From Caulobacter endophyticus (GTDB lineage: Bacteria > Pseudomonadota > Alphaproteobacteria > Caulobacterales > Caulobacteraceae), in assembly GCF_029543245.1 (NCBI RefSeq), contig NZ_JARQWV010000004.1, positions 62,001 through 126,000 on the forward strand: a DNA stretch of 64,000 nt, given 5' to 3'. Made by a program: the position numbers and the translations under genes. A model generated the notes under the pieces. That model had not been told where the DNA came from and made no database searches. It saw nothing but the letters and a program-made list of their open reading frames with translations. Shown piece after piece: positions 56,408 to 64,000 of the stretch. Each line of letters begins with the position of its first letter. Position 1 is the first letter of the stretch.

Positions 56408-56460
56408 CCCGGCTTGCCGGGATCGCTGGCGCACGCCTCCAGGCTGGCGATCCCTTCTTC
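56408..56460 (+). terminator. Hairpins ending the aldo-keto reductase operon
   Basis: CCCGGC-TT-GCCGGG (56408-56421) and then GGGATCGC (56419-56426) pairing with GCGATCCC (56447-56454), followed by TTCTTCTC. The two stems overlap and are alternatives. A T-rich tail supports termination. Confidence 0.45.
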
Positions 56461-56487
56461 TCTGGAGCGCGATCATGGAGATACACG

Positions 56488-57369
56488 ATGAAAACGGTGA
56501 TCATCTCGGGCGCTGGAACGGGCATGGGCCTGCTCACCGCCCAAACCCTCATCCGCCAGGGCTACGCGGTCTATGCCGGCGTGCGCGATCCCAACGGGCG
56601 CAGCCTGGCCCGCCGCGAGGCGCTGGAAACCTACGCCCAGGACCATGACGGCTATGTCCGCGTGGTCGACCTGGACATCCACAGCGAGGCCTCCTGCCAG
56701 GCCGCCGTCGATCAGGTCGTCGCCGACCATGGCCGCCTGGACATCGTCATCCACAATGCGGCCCACCTCTTCATAGGCGTCTACGAGGGCTTCACGCCCG
56801 AGCAGCTGACCGACTGCCTCAACACCAATGTCGTCGGCGCCCACAGGCTCAACCGCGCCGCCCTGCCCCAGCTGCGCAAGCAGGGCGACGGCGTCCTGCT
56901 CTATGTCGGCAGCACGATCACCCGCATCGTCACGCCGTTCGTGGGGCCCTACATCACCGGCAAGTACGCGCTGGACGCTCTCGCCGAGGTCACCGCCTAC
57001 GAGGTCAACCGCTTCGGCGTCGAAACGGTGATCGTCATGCCGGGCATCTTCCCGGACGGCACCGCCCACTTCCAGTCAGCCGTCCATCCGGGCGACCAGG
57101 ACGTCGTCGAGGGCTACGAGCGGTTCAAGGACGACTTCGACAACATTGGGCCGGGCCTGCGCGCGCTCCTGGCCGGCGCCGACGCGCCCGTCCAGGGCGT
57201 CGCCGACGAGATCGCCCGGGTGCTGTCGATCCCCAAGGGCGAAAAGCCCATGCGCACCGTCGTCGACTACTCGGACTACGGCGCCCCGCTGGTCAACGAC
57301 GTGGTCGAGGCGCAGACCGCCCGGGTCTTCGGGATGATGGGCTACGAGCACCTGCTGAAGGTCTCCTAG
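56488..57369 (+). CDS. Short-chain dehydrogenase/reductase
   Basis: A 293-residue NAD(P)-dependent classical SDR. The cofactor loop is SGAGTGMGLLTAQTL (GxxxGxG, about 7-21), NAAH (about 91), catalytic Ser in LYVGSTITR (about 140) and YxxxK in YITGKYALDAL (about 153-157). The C-terminal substrate lid is long. It is separated from the Atu4866 gene by hairpins and may have its own promoter. GGAG is some bases before the ATG (about 56476-56479). The substrate is unknown. Confidence 0.9.
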   Translation: MKTVIISGAGTGMGLLTAQTLIRQGYAVYAGVRDPNGRSLARREALETYAQDHDGYVRVVDLDIHSEASCQAAVDQVVADHGRLDIVIHNAAHLFIGVYEGFTPEQLTDCLNTNVVGAHRLNRAALPQLRKQGDGVLLYVGSTITRIVTPFVGPYITGKYALDALAEVTAYEVNRFGVETVIVMPGIFPDGTAHFQSAVHPGDQDVVEGYERFKDDFDNIGPGLRALLAGADAPVQGVADEIARVLSIPKGEKPMRTVVDYSDYGAPLVNDVVEAQTARVFGMMGYEHLLKVS

Positions 57370-57390
57370 CGCCAGGCGGCGGCCGCACCA

Positions 57391-57413
57391 GCCGTCGCTC
57401 GCCCAGCGACGGC
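57391..57413. terminator. Hairpin between convergent SDR and LysR genes
   Basis: Arms GCCGTCGCT (57391-57399) and AGCGACGGC (57405-57413), 5-base loop, in the 88-base gap between the two stops. No T-run on either side. Confidence 0.45.
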
Positions 57414-57457
57414 AAAGGCCGCGGCGGAGGAAGGCGGCTCCTCTGCATTTCGCCGCA

Positions 57458-58348
57458 TCACTTCCAGCGTCGAACGTGCTGCACCAGCGCCCGAAGCTTG
57501 GGCGAGAGGTTCCGGCGATTGGGATAGTAGAGATAGAAGCCGGCGAAGCGCGGGCAGAAGTCCTCGAGGAGCGGCACCAGCTCGCCCCGCTCGATAGAGG
57601 GGCGGAAGCACTCCTCCATCCCGAAGTTGATCCCGGCGCCGGCCACCGCCAACTTGACCATCAACGCCATGTCGTTGGTGGTGATCTCCGGCTCGACCGA
57701 AACGCTGAACTCCTTGCCGCCTTCGGCGAACTCCCAGCGGTAGGGCGCCGACTTCGGCGTAGGCCGCCAGCCGATGCACCGGTGCGCCGTCAGGTCGCGA
57801 GGATGGGCCGGCGCGCCGAAGCGATCCCGGTAGGAGGGCGCGCAGACAGCGAGCTGGCGCTCTTCGCTGGCGACCGCAATGGCGATCATGTCCTGCTCGA
57901 TGACCTCGCCTAGGCGGACCCCGGCGTCATAGCCCTCGGCGACGATGTCGAACTCCTCGTCGGTCACGTTGACGTCAAGCTGCACGTCGGGATGGGCGCG
58001 GGCGAAACTGGCCAGGAACGGTCCCGAAAGAAAGCGTTCGGCGATCGAGGAAACGGCCAGGCGCAATTGCCCACGCGGCCGCTCATCGAGGCTGCCCGCC
58101 GCCTCCACGGCCGCGCGCATTTCGGCGAGCGAGGGCGCGACCTGCCTATAGAGACGCTCGCCTTCCTCGGTCAGGCTGACGCTACGGGTCGTACGTCGAA
58201 CCAGGGCGATCCCCAGCGTCTCCTCCAAGCGGGTCATGGTCTGACTGACCGCCGAGCGCGTGACGCCGAGGCGGTCGGCCGCCGCGCGAAAGCTGCGCTC
58301 CTCGGCGACGAGCGCAAAGACCGAAAGGGCGTTGAGATCAGGCTGCAT
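57458..58348 (-). CDS. LysR-family transcriptional regulator
   Basis: A 296-residue LysR regulator with HTH about 3-60 (LNALSVFALVAEERSFRAAADRL, SAVSQTMTRLEETLGIALVRRTTRS) and co-inducer domain about 90-290 (RLAVSSIAERFLSGPF, DAGVRLGEV). ATG 58348 begins exactly at the conserved MQPDLNALSVF; the open frame upstream lacks similarity. It converges on the SDR gene and is upstream of no obvious partner on its own strand; the SDR or the monooxygenase cluster are candidate targets. Confidence 0.88.
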   Translation of the reverse strand: MQPDLNALSVFALVAEERSFRAAADRLGVTRSAVSQTMTRLEETLGIALVRRTTRSVSLTEEGERLYRQVAPSLAEMRAAVEAAGSLDERPRGQLRLAVSSIAERFLSGPFLASFARAHPDVQLDVNVTDEEFDIVAEGYDAGVRLGEVIEQDMIAIAVASEERQLAVCAPSYRDRFGAPAHPRDLTAHRCIGWRPTPKSAPYRWEFAEGGKEFSVSVEPEITTNDMALMVKLAVAGAGINFGMEECFRPSIERGELVPLLEDFCPRFAGFYLYYPNRRNLSPKLRALVQHVRRWK

Positions 58349-58538
58349 GGCTTGGAAGTTCAGCTTGCGACACGGATCCGACCTCAGCTTCGTCCAGCAG
58401 CATCTCAGCTGGCCAGACAACCACCTGCCTGCTTTACGGGCCTGCGCGCCCTCTCCGCAACCGTTCCGAGCTCGTGTCGCCGGCTGGACAGTTCAACGCG
58501 CCGCCCCATCGGATCAGCGCCTGAACTAGACCTTCAGC

Positions 58539-60028
58539 TTACCCGTCTTCGTCGCTCGCCCAAGCAACGAAACCGTCCGGTCGGACCAGCACGGCGCTCA
58601 GGCCCAATCGGTCCTCAGGCTCGCCGGCGACGTAGGACAGCCGCCCCAGCCAGGGGGCGACGAGCGCCGCGAGCGGGGCTCCGGGGGCGAAGTCGAGCAG
58701 CAGCGCCCTGCCCTCGCGCAAGCGTACGCCGACCGATGGCCCGCTGGCGAAAGCGAAATCCGGGACGCTGCGGCCGACCAGCGGATGGCCGCCGCCGAGG
58801 TCGTAATGGAGCGACAGATTCCAGACCTTCTCGGCGAAGTATGTCGCGCCGTCGCCGGTGGCGATCAGATCACGGACGATGGCCTCCAGCGCGCGCGTGC
58901 TTGGGGTGGGCCGCATCAGGGCGACCTGAGCGCGTGACCAGTCGAGAATGCGGGCGCCCTCCGGCCGGCGCTCGACGCCATAGCTGTCGAGGAGGTCGAT
59001 GGTCGCTTCGCCGCGAATGACGGCGGCGAGCTTCCACCCCAAGTTCAGCGCGTCGCCGAGGCCGAGGTTCAGGCCCTGGCCGCCAAGGGGCGAGTGGATG
59101 TGCGCCGCGTCGCCGGCCAACAATACCCGTCCCCGTCGGTAGTCGGTCGCCTGAAAGGCGCGGTCGGTCCAGGTGGTGGCGAGGCTCAGCGCGGCAAGGG
59201 TGACATCGGCGCCCGACACGCGGCGCAGCACGCTCTGAACGTGGTCCAGGGTCAACGCCTGGGTCCTGTGCGCCGCGCCGCCGTCGAAGTCGACCATCGC
59301 GATCACGCCAGGCCGAGCATAGGTGTACATGCCGGTCGCGGTGTAGTTGCGCCCGGGCGACAGCGCTTCCGGATCGGCCAGGACGACGTCGACCGAATAG
59401 CCGGTGAACTCCGGATCGGTGCCGACGAATGCGAAGCCGCCAGCCTTGCGCACGGCGCTGCGTCCGCCGTCGCATCCGACCAGCCAGAGGGCGGAAAGCC
59501 GCTCGCCGCCAGCCTGGACCACCACGCCGTCCTTTGACGCTTCGAAGTGTTCGACACGGGAGCCGCGGCGGATATCGGCGCCCATGGCGACGGCCCGCTC
59601 GGCCAGAACCGCCTCCAGCGACTGCATGTCCACGGGCTACTGACGCCCGCCGGGCTGGAAAGGCGGAACGGCAGGCGCGCGGCGTCGATGTCCTCGTGAA
59701 AGAACTGTATGCCGGCGAAATGCCCGGCTGGACGGCGCGGCTGCTGCATCCAGTGAGAGGCGGCCATCGTCTCGCCGGCGGATCGCTTGGACAACTGGGC
59801 GGCTTCGACCGCCTCAAGCAAGCCGCGGCGATGCAGCGCTTCAAGGGTTGGAGCCGAGAGGCCGCGTAGGCCGAAGGGCGGCCCCTTCAGCGCAGAGCGC
59901 GGATCGGCGGCCTGTTCGAGCACCGCCACCGAGACGCCCGCGAGTCTGAGTTCGCAGGCAAGAAAGAGGCCGACGGGGCCCGCGCCGATGATGACGACGT
60001 CATGGGTGAGAGAAGGATGGATAGGCAT
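58539..60028 (-). pseudogene. FAD-dependent aromatic monooxygenase with a frameshift
   Basis: A PheA/TfdB-type flavin hydroxylase gene in two frames. From ATG 60028 (AAGGAG six bases ahead) it reads the FAD loop VVIIGAGPVGLFLACELRLAG and the next 130 residues to PFRLSSPAG, where the frame is lost; the next frame continues from MQSLEAVLAERAVAMGADI with GDAAHIHSPLGGQGLNLGLGD (the second FAD motif) to 58539. The total length, 1490, is one short of a multiple of three, so one base is missing near 59636-59640. The intact enzyme would be about 496 residues and would hydroxylate an aromatic ring with NAD(P)H and oxygen. Confidence 0.75.
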
Positions 60029-60402
60029 AGGCGCTCCTTGGTCGATGGTGTTCGACCGGAGCGTTCCCCGTACTAGGACGCCCGGACGAACGACGGGCGC
60101 TCGGTTGAGCGTCCGGGGTTCGCCGTGGGAGTCCAGGCGCGAAGCCAAAGACCAGAGCTTTCGTTACCGAAAGGGCTTGGGCTGACCAGACCAAGCCTGC
60201 CTTTTCCGACACCGCCTCAGTATCTGAAAGGCCACGATCCTTCAATCACCGGCAAAGGCCACAGATCAGAACCGGGAGGGACCCATCAGGGTCGCCCGGC
60301 CGGGCAGCGCCAGTTGCTGACATTGGCTCAGGTCCGAGAATACGACATTCATAAGCCGGGCGTGCCAGGCAGCCTCGCCGCTAAGCGGATCGAATTCGCA
60401 AG
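60029..60402. other. Intergenic region without a confident gene
   Basis: About 370 bases between the monooxygenase start and the recombinase end. It holds imperfect GC-rich inverted repeats near 60077-60115 and no recognisable coding sequence. One end of an integrated element could lie here, but no attachment site was found. Confidence 0.4.
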
Positions 60403-61029
60403 CTAGAGGTCGATCTGCTCAGACATCTCGAGGGCGTCGTCGACCTCGATGCCGAGGTATCGAACGGTGCTCTCCAGCTTGCGGTGTCCGAGGAGCAATT
60501 GGCAGGCGCGCAGGTTGCCAGTCTTCTTGTAGATCAGCGCGACCTTGGTTCGCCTGAGACTATGAGTTCCATAAGCTCGCGGCTCGAGCTCGATCATCGA
60601 TACCCACTTATCTACCAGGCGGGCGTACTGCCGCGTGCTGACGTGGTCACCACGTCGGCTGCGGCTTGGAAAAAGCCAGTCGTCATGCCGACGGCCACGA
60701 ACCTTGAGCCACGCAGCCAGCGCGTCTCGCGTGGGCTCGGTGATCTCGAAGGGGACCGGCTGGCCCGTCTTCTGCTGGATCACCGTGGCGCGGGCTCGGA
60801 GCGAGCCGCCTGGCGCGACGTCGCTAACGCGCAGGCGTGCAAGATCACAGCCTCGTAGCTTGGCGTCGATCGCACAGTTGAACATCGCGAGGTCGCGTAC
60901 GCGGCCATTGGCTTTGAGCTGCTGGCGGATGCCCCAGACGTGCTTGGGCTTGAAAGGCGGCTTTGGCCCGATGATGCGGCCGGTGTTCCAGGGGCGTTTG
61001 GGGGGAAGGAAGAGGTCAAATTGAGCCAT
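60403..61029 (-). CDS. Core-only tyrosine recombinase
   Basis: A 208-residue integrase-type recombinase that cuts and joins DNA through a Tyr. The catalytic residues fit the family: Arg59 in DAKLRGCDLARLRV, His156 and Arg159 in YGTHSLRRTKVAL, His182 in LLGHRKLESTVRYLG and nucleophile Tyr191. It lacks the usual N-terminal arm-binding and most of the core-binding domain, so it is a small stand-alone type. AGGAGG is five bases before ATG 61029. It lies next to a large repeat-protein gene and near decayed genes and could have shaped the region. No flanking att sites were identified. Confidence 0.85.
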   Translation of the reverse strand: MAQFDLFLPPKRPWNTGRIIGPKPPFKPKHVWGIRQQLKANGRVRDLAMFNCAIDAKLRGCDLARLRVSDVAPGGSLRARATVIQQKTGQPVPFEITEPTRDALAAWLKVRGRRHDDWLFPSRSRRGDHVSTRQYARLVDKWVSMIELEPRAYGTHSLRRTKVALIYKKTGNLRACQLLLGHRKLESTVRYLGIEVDDALEMSEQIDL

Positions 61030-61381
61030 GTCCGCCTCCTGCGAATTGGCTACTCCCCTCGTCATACCCTACCATGCTTCAAGCCTCTTTAGCTTTGGAG
61101 CAGCAGGCCGTCATTTGGTTGCACCAGTTCGAAATTGGCTAGCGCTGGCTGACGAAATTTTGCGATCGTGTTGCGGACGTCGACTGGATTCCGGCGGGTG
61201 GAGGAACAGCTCGACTAAGAACGCGCAGGTAGAGGCGGCGCGGAAAAGATGGCCGACTGGCTGCCCCGCACTCGGTGAGCGACGTTATGTCGCCCCCCCT
61301 GGAAGCCAGTTCCAACCTGCAAATTAAGGATCACACCCGCTTAACGGACGCCTTCGATCGGCGACCTCCAGGCGAGCGGCA
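61030..61381. other. Intergenic region before the repeat protein
   Basis: About 350 bases with no convincing gene. The AT-richer stretch 61310-61350 probably includes the promoter of the downstream gene. No operator or EcfG site was seen. Confidence 0.4.
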
Positions 61382-64000
61382 ATGACCTTTGCGACCCGCG
61401 TTCTGAGCTTCAAGACCATTGCCCAGGCCAGCCTGGTCCGTCTGGCCGCGGCGCTGTTAGTGCTGGCGCTGAGCCAGGCTCCCTCTCTGGCCGCCACGCT
61501 GACCTTCAACCGCGCCTATCAGGGCGGGCTGTCGGGCCAGACCTTCACCACGACGACCCAGCTGACCGCCGACGCCGGCTCGATCCGCTTTAGCGACAAC
61601 GGAACCCAGCGGTCGTTCCAGAACACCAGCGGCACCCTCTATTACACGGTGGGCGGCGTCGCCTATTCAGAGACGGGGGTGCTGAACTCCCGCTACCCGA
61701 ACGGCAACACCCAGATGAACGCTGTCGCGTTCAGCGGTACGGGCGGCGACCGCTTGTTGGTGCTAAGCGGCTCATATGCCACCTCGAGCAGCTACAGCGG
61801 CAGCTCCAACGCCATCGTCACCAAGCTCAACGAATATATCGACGCCACCGCTCCGGACGCTTCCCAGACGACCCTGCTTGTTAACGGCGGCTCCAGCGCC
61901 ACTGCCTCGGTCGGGGGGACGGCGACGGTCGTGGTGACGGTGAAGCTGTCGTCGGGAACCGCCGTGTCCGGCGCCACGGTGTCGATCGCAGGCAGTCCGT
62001 CGGGCGGCTCTTCGATCTCGCCGGCCTCGACCACCACCAACGCCAGCGGCCAGGCCAGCTTCACCGTCCAGGGCCTGCAGTCGGGCACGGTGGCCTACAC
62101 CGCCACCGCCTCGGCCAACGGCACCACCACGACCAGCGCCGGCACGGTGTCGGTGACCTATGTCGGCGTGCGCAACGCAGGCCAGTCGACGGCCAGCGTG
62201 CCGTCCGGCACGGCGGGCCAGGCGACGACGGTGGTCATCACGGTCCGCGACGCTGACGGCACGGTGATTGCCGGCGCCTCTGGCGGCCTTGCTGTCACCA
62301 TCGGCGGAACCAACGCCGGCGCCACGCCGAGCGCTATCACCGACAACGGCAATGGGACCTATTCGGTCACCTACACCCCGGCCACTGCCGGGACGGACGC
62401 CGTCGCCATCACCCTCGACGGGACGGCGATCTCGGGTTCGCCCTATTCCAGCGTGGTGGCCGCAGCGCCGACGGCGCCGACCATCACGACCACCACCCTG
62501 CCGACGCCGGTTCTGGGTCAGGCCTACGGCCAGACCGTCGCCACCACCGGCGGCACGGCTCCGGTGACTTTCGCCGTCACCAGCGGCGCGCTGCCGACCG
62601 GGCTCACCCTCAACGCGTCGACCGGTGCGATCTCCGGTACGGCCACTGCTGCGGGCGCATACAGCTTCACGATCACGGCGACGGGCGCCAACAGCCTTTC
62701 GAGCAACCAGGCCTACAGCGGCGCGATCGCAGCCGCCGTAGCCATCACCACGACGTCGCTGCCGACGCCCGTGCTCGGCCAGGGCTACAGCCAGACGGTT
62801 GCGACCAGCGGCGGGACGGCTCCGGTGACCTTCGCCGTCACGACTGGTGCGCTGCCGACCGGCCTCAGCCTGACCCCCTCGACCGGCGCGATCTCCGGCA
62901 TGGCGACCGCCTCGGGCGCCTACAGCTTCGCCGTCACCGCCACCGACGCCAACGGCCTGACTGACGCCAAAACCTATAGCGGGACCATCTCTGCCGGCGT
63001 GGCGATCACCACGACTTCGCTGCCGACGCCCGTGCTCGGCCAGGGCTACAGCCAGACGGTCGCCACGACAGGCTGTACGGCCCCGGTGACCTTCGCCGTC
63101 ACCACGGGGGCGCTGCCGACCGGCCTGACGCTCAACGCCTCGACCGGCGTGATCTCCGGCACAGCGACTGCGGCCGGCGACTACAGCTTTGTCGTTACGG
63201 CCACCGACGCCAACAGCCTCACCGACGCCAAGACCTATAGCGGCACGATTTCGGCTGGCGTCGTTATCACCACGACCACCATGCCGACGCCTGTGCTCGG
63301 CCAAGCCTATAGCCAGACGGTTGTGACTTCGGGCGGCACGGCTCCCGAGACCTTCGCGGTCACTACCGGTGCGCTGCCGACGGGGCTCAGCCTCAACGCC
63401 TCCACGGGCGTGATCTCCGGCACGGCCACAGCCGCTGGCGCCTACAGCTTCGCGGTCACGGCCACCGACGCCAACGGCCTCACCGACGCGAAGACCTACA
63501 GCGGCACGATCTCGGCCGGCGTCGTCATCACCACGACCTCGCTGCCGACGCCTGTGCTAGGCCAAGCCTACAGCCAGACGGTCGCCACGACCGGCGGCAC
63601 GGCCCCGGTCACCTTCACGGTCACCACCGGCGCGCTGCCCACCGGCCTGATCCTCAACGCCTCCACGGGCGTGATCTCCGGTACGGCGACCGCCTCGGGC
63701 GCCTACAGCTTCGCCGTCACCGCTACCGAGGCCAACGGCCTCACCGACGCCGAGACCTACAGCGGCACGATCTCGGCCGCCGTTGCCATCACCACGACCT
63801 CCCTGCCGACGCCTGTGCTCGGCCAAGCCTACAGCCAGACCGTCGCCACCACCGGGGGCGCGGTTCCGGTGACTTTCGCCGTCACCAGCGGCGCGCTGCC
63901 GACCGGGCTCAGCCTCAACGCCTCCACAGGCGTGATCTCCGGCACGGCGACCGCCGCTGGCGCCTACAGCTTCGCGGTTACGGCCACCGACGCCAACGGC
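61382..64000 (+). CDS. Large secreted repeat protein with Ig-like domains (partial)
   Basis: The frame is open from ATG 61382 to the end of the window (873 codons so far). Residues 1-37 are a signal peptide (LVRLAAALLVLALSQAPSLAA). An N-terminal domain (about 38-160; AATLTFNRAYQGGLSGQTFT, Thr/Ser/Gly-rich) is followed by an invasin-like Ig domain (about 161-260; GTATVVVTVKLSSGTAVSGATV), a filamin-like segment (DNGNGTYSVTYTPATAGTD), and then 87-residue He_PIG-type Ig repeats (PTPVLGQAYSQTVATTGGTA, GALPTGLSLNASTGVISGTA). This is typical of surface adhesins or autotransporter-like proteins; the anchor would be outside the window. The purine stretch before the ATG is a weak ribosome site. Confidence 0.85.
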   Translation, partial: MTFATRVLSFKTIAQASLVRLAAALLVLALSQAPSLAATLTFNRAYQGGLSGQTFTTTTQLTADAGSIRFSDNGTQRSFQNTSGTLYYTVGGVAYSETGVLNSRYPNGNTQMNAVAFSGTGGDRLLVLSGSYATSSSYSGSSNAIVTKLNEYIDATAPDASQTTLLVNGGSSATASVGGTATVVVTVKLSSGTAVSGATVSIAGSPSGGSSISPASTTTNASGQASFTVQGLQSGTVAYTATASANGTTTTSAGTVSVTYVGVRNAGQSTASVPSGTAGQATTVVITVRDADGTVIAGASGGLAVTIGGTNAGATPSAITDNGNGTYSVTYTPATAGTDAVAITLDGTAISGSPYSSVVAAAPTAPTITTTTLPTPVLGQAYGQTVATTGGTAPVTFAVTSGALPTGLTLNASTGAISGTATAAGAYSFTITATGANSLSSNQAYSGAIAAAVAITTTSLPTPVLGQGYSQTVATSGGTAPVTFAVTTGALPTGLSLTPSTGAISGMATASGAYSFAVTATDANGLTDAKTYSGTISAGVAITTTSLPTPVLGQGYSQTVATTGCTAPVTFAVTTGALPTGLTLNASTGVISGTATAAGDYSFVVTATDANSLTDAKTYSGTISAGVVITTTTMPTPVLGQAYSQTVVTSGGTAPETFAVTTGALPTGLSLNASTGVISGTATAAGAYSFAVTATDANGLTDAKTYSGTISAGVVITTTSLPTPVLGQAYSQTVATTGGTAPVTFTVTTGALPTGLILNASTGVISGTATASGAYSFAVTATEANGLTDAETYSGTISAAVAITTTSLPTPVLGQAYSQTVATTGGAVPVTFAVTSGALPTGLSLNASTGVISGTATAAGAYSFAVTATDANG
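62498..64000 (+). repeat. Tandem 261-bp repeats in the adhesin gene
   Basis: The PTPVLGQ-type unit starts recur at 62498, 62759, 63020, 63281, 63542 and 63803, each exactly 261 bases apart (87 codons), and the series continues past the window. Units are near-identical in DNA sequence for the last four, with one odd change: a Cys codon (TGT) at about 63075 where the others have Gly. Confidence 0.9.

Noticed and set aside
61772..63304. A 510-codon minus-strand frame in the adhesin repeats
   Set aside because: It repeats because the DNA repeats; the plus strand has a signal peptide and Ig-repeat residues.
62498..64000. Regularly spaced repeats as a possible CRISPR array
   Set aside because: The unit is 261 bases, in frame, and encodes Ig-like domains; there are no short repeats with unique spacers.

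Overview
The window is high-GC DNA from an alphaproteobacterium, most likely Caulobacter or a close relative. This rests on codon use, frequent GTG/TTG starts, an EcfG-type ECF sigma factor, HWE-family and LOV histidine kinases, and several copies of the alphaproteobacterial general-stress promoter (GGAAC, 16-17 nt, CGTT). No rRNA, tRNA or CRISPR array was seen.

Layout. 0-8.1 kb: stress-type genes (DUF4142 lipoprotein, thioredoxin-reductase-like flavoprotein, a DUF1206-DUF2252 operon, pyridoxamine-oxidase-like general stress protein) around a large Mfd paralogue; at least three have perfect EcfG promoters. 9-23 kb: glycogen/trehalose cluster, with a Crp/Fnr regulator, glgA on the minus strand and a plus-strand glgB-glgX-treZ-malQ-treY operon whose genes all overlap by 4 bases. 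23-25 kb: a scar made of the start of a LOV sensor gene, an antisense trbL fragment fused to the first codons of trbC, and an intact-looking orphan trbB. 25-33.4 kb: two molybdoenzyme systems (an FdhF/YdeP-like oxidoreductase and a three-subunit PaoABC-like aldehyde oxidoreductase) flanking a catalase-family gene broken by one in-frame TGA, then the ECF sigma gene. 33.7-37 kb: flavodoxin-fold protein and UvrD-like helicase, convergent on a shared hairpin. 37-43.6 kb: small stress proteins, gene debris (nuclease and thioesterase fragments), a LOV-HWE kinase, an hsp20 operon, and a membrane protein/winged-helix pair behind three palindromic operators. 43.8-50.2 kb: a hybrid histidine kinase, a frameshifted HWE kinase and a chimeric GH43/VirJ reading frame. 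50.6-60 kb: MerR-TipAS, GNAT, RidA, two LysR regulators, aldo-keto reductase and SDR, and a frameshifted FAD monooxygenase. 60.4-64 kb: a core-only tyrosine recombinase and the start of a giant secreted protein with 261-bp tandem repeats that runs off the window.

Together the genes suggest a general-stress island: sensors (LOV and HWE kinases), a sigma factor, and effectors for oxidative, osmotic and desiccation stress (trehalose, catalase-like, Hsp20, small hydrophilic proteins) whose promoters match the sigma factor's expected consensus. Superimposed on this is an unusual number of broken or chimeric genes, pointing to past mobile-element insertion and decay, with sequencing indels a possible alternative for the two single-base frameshifts.
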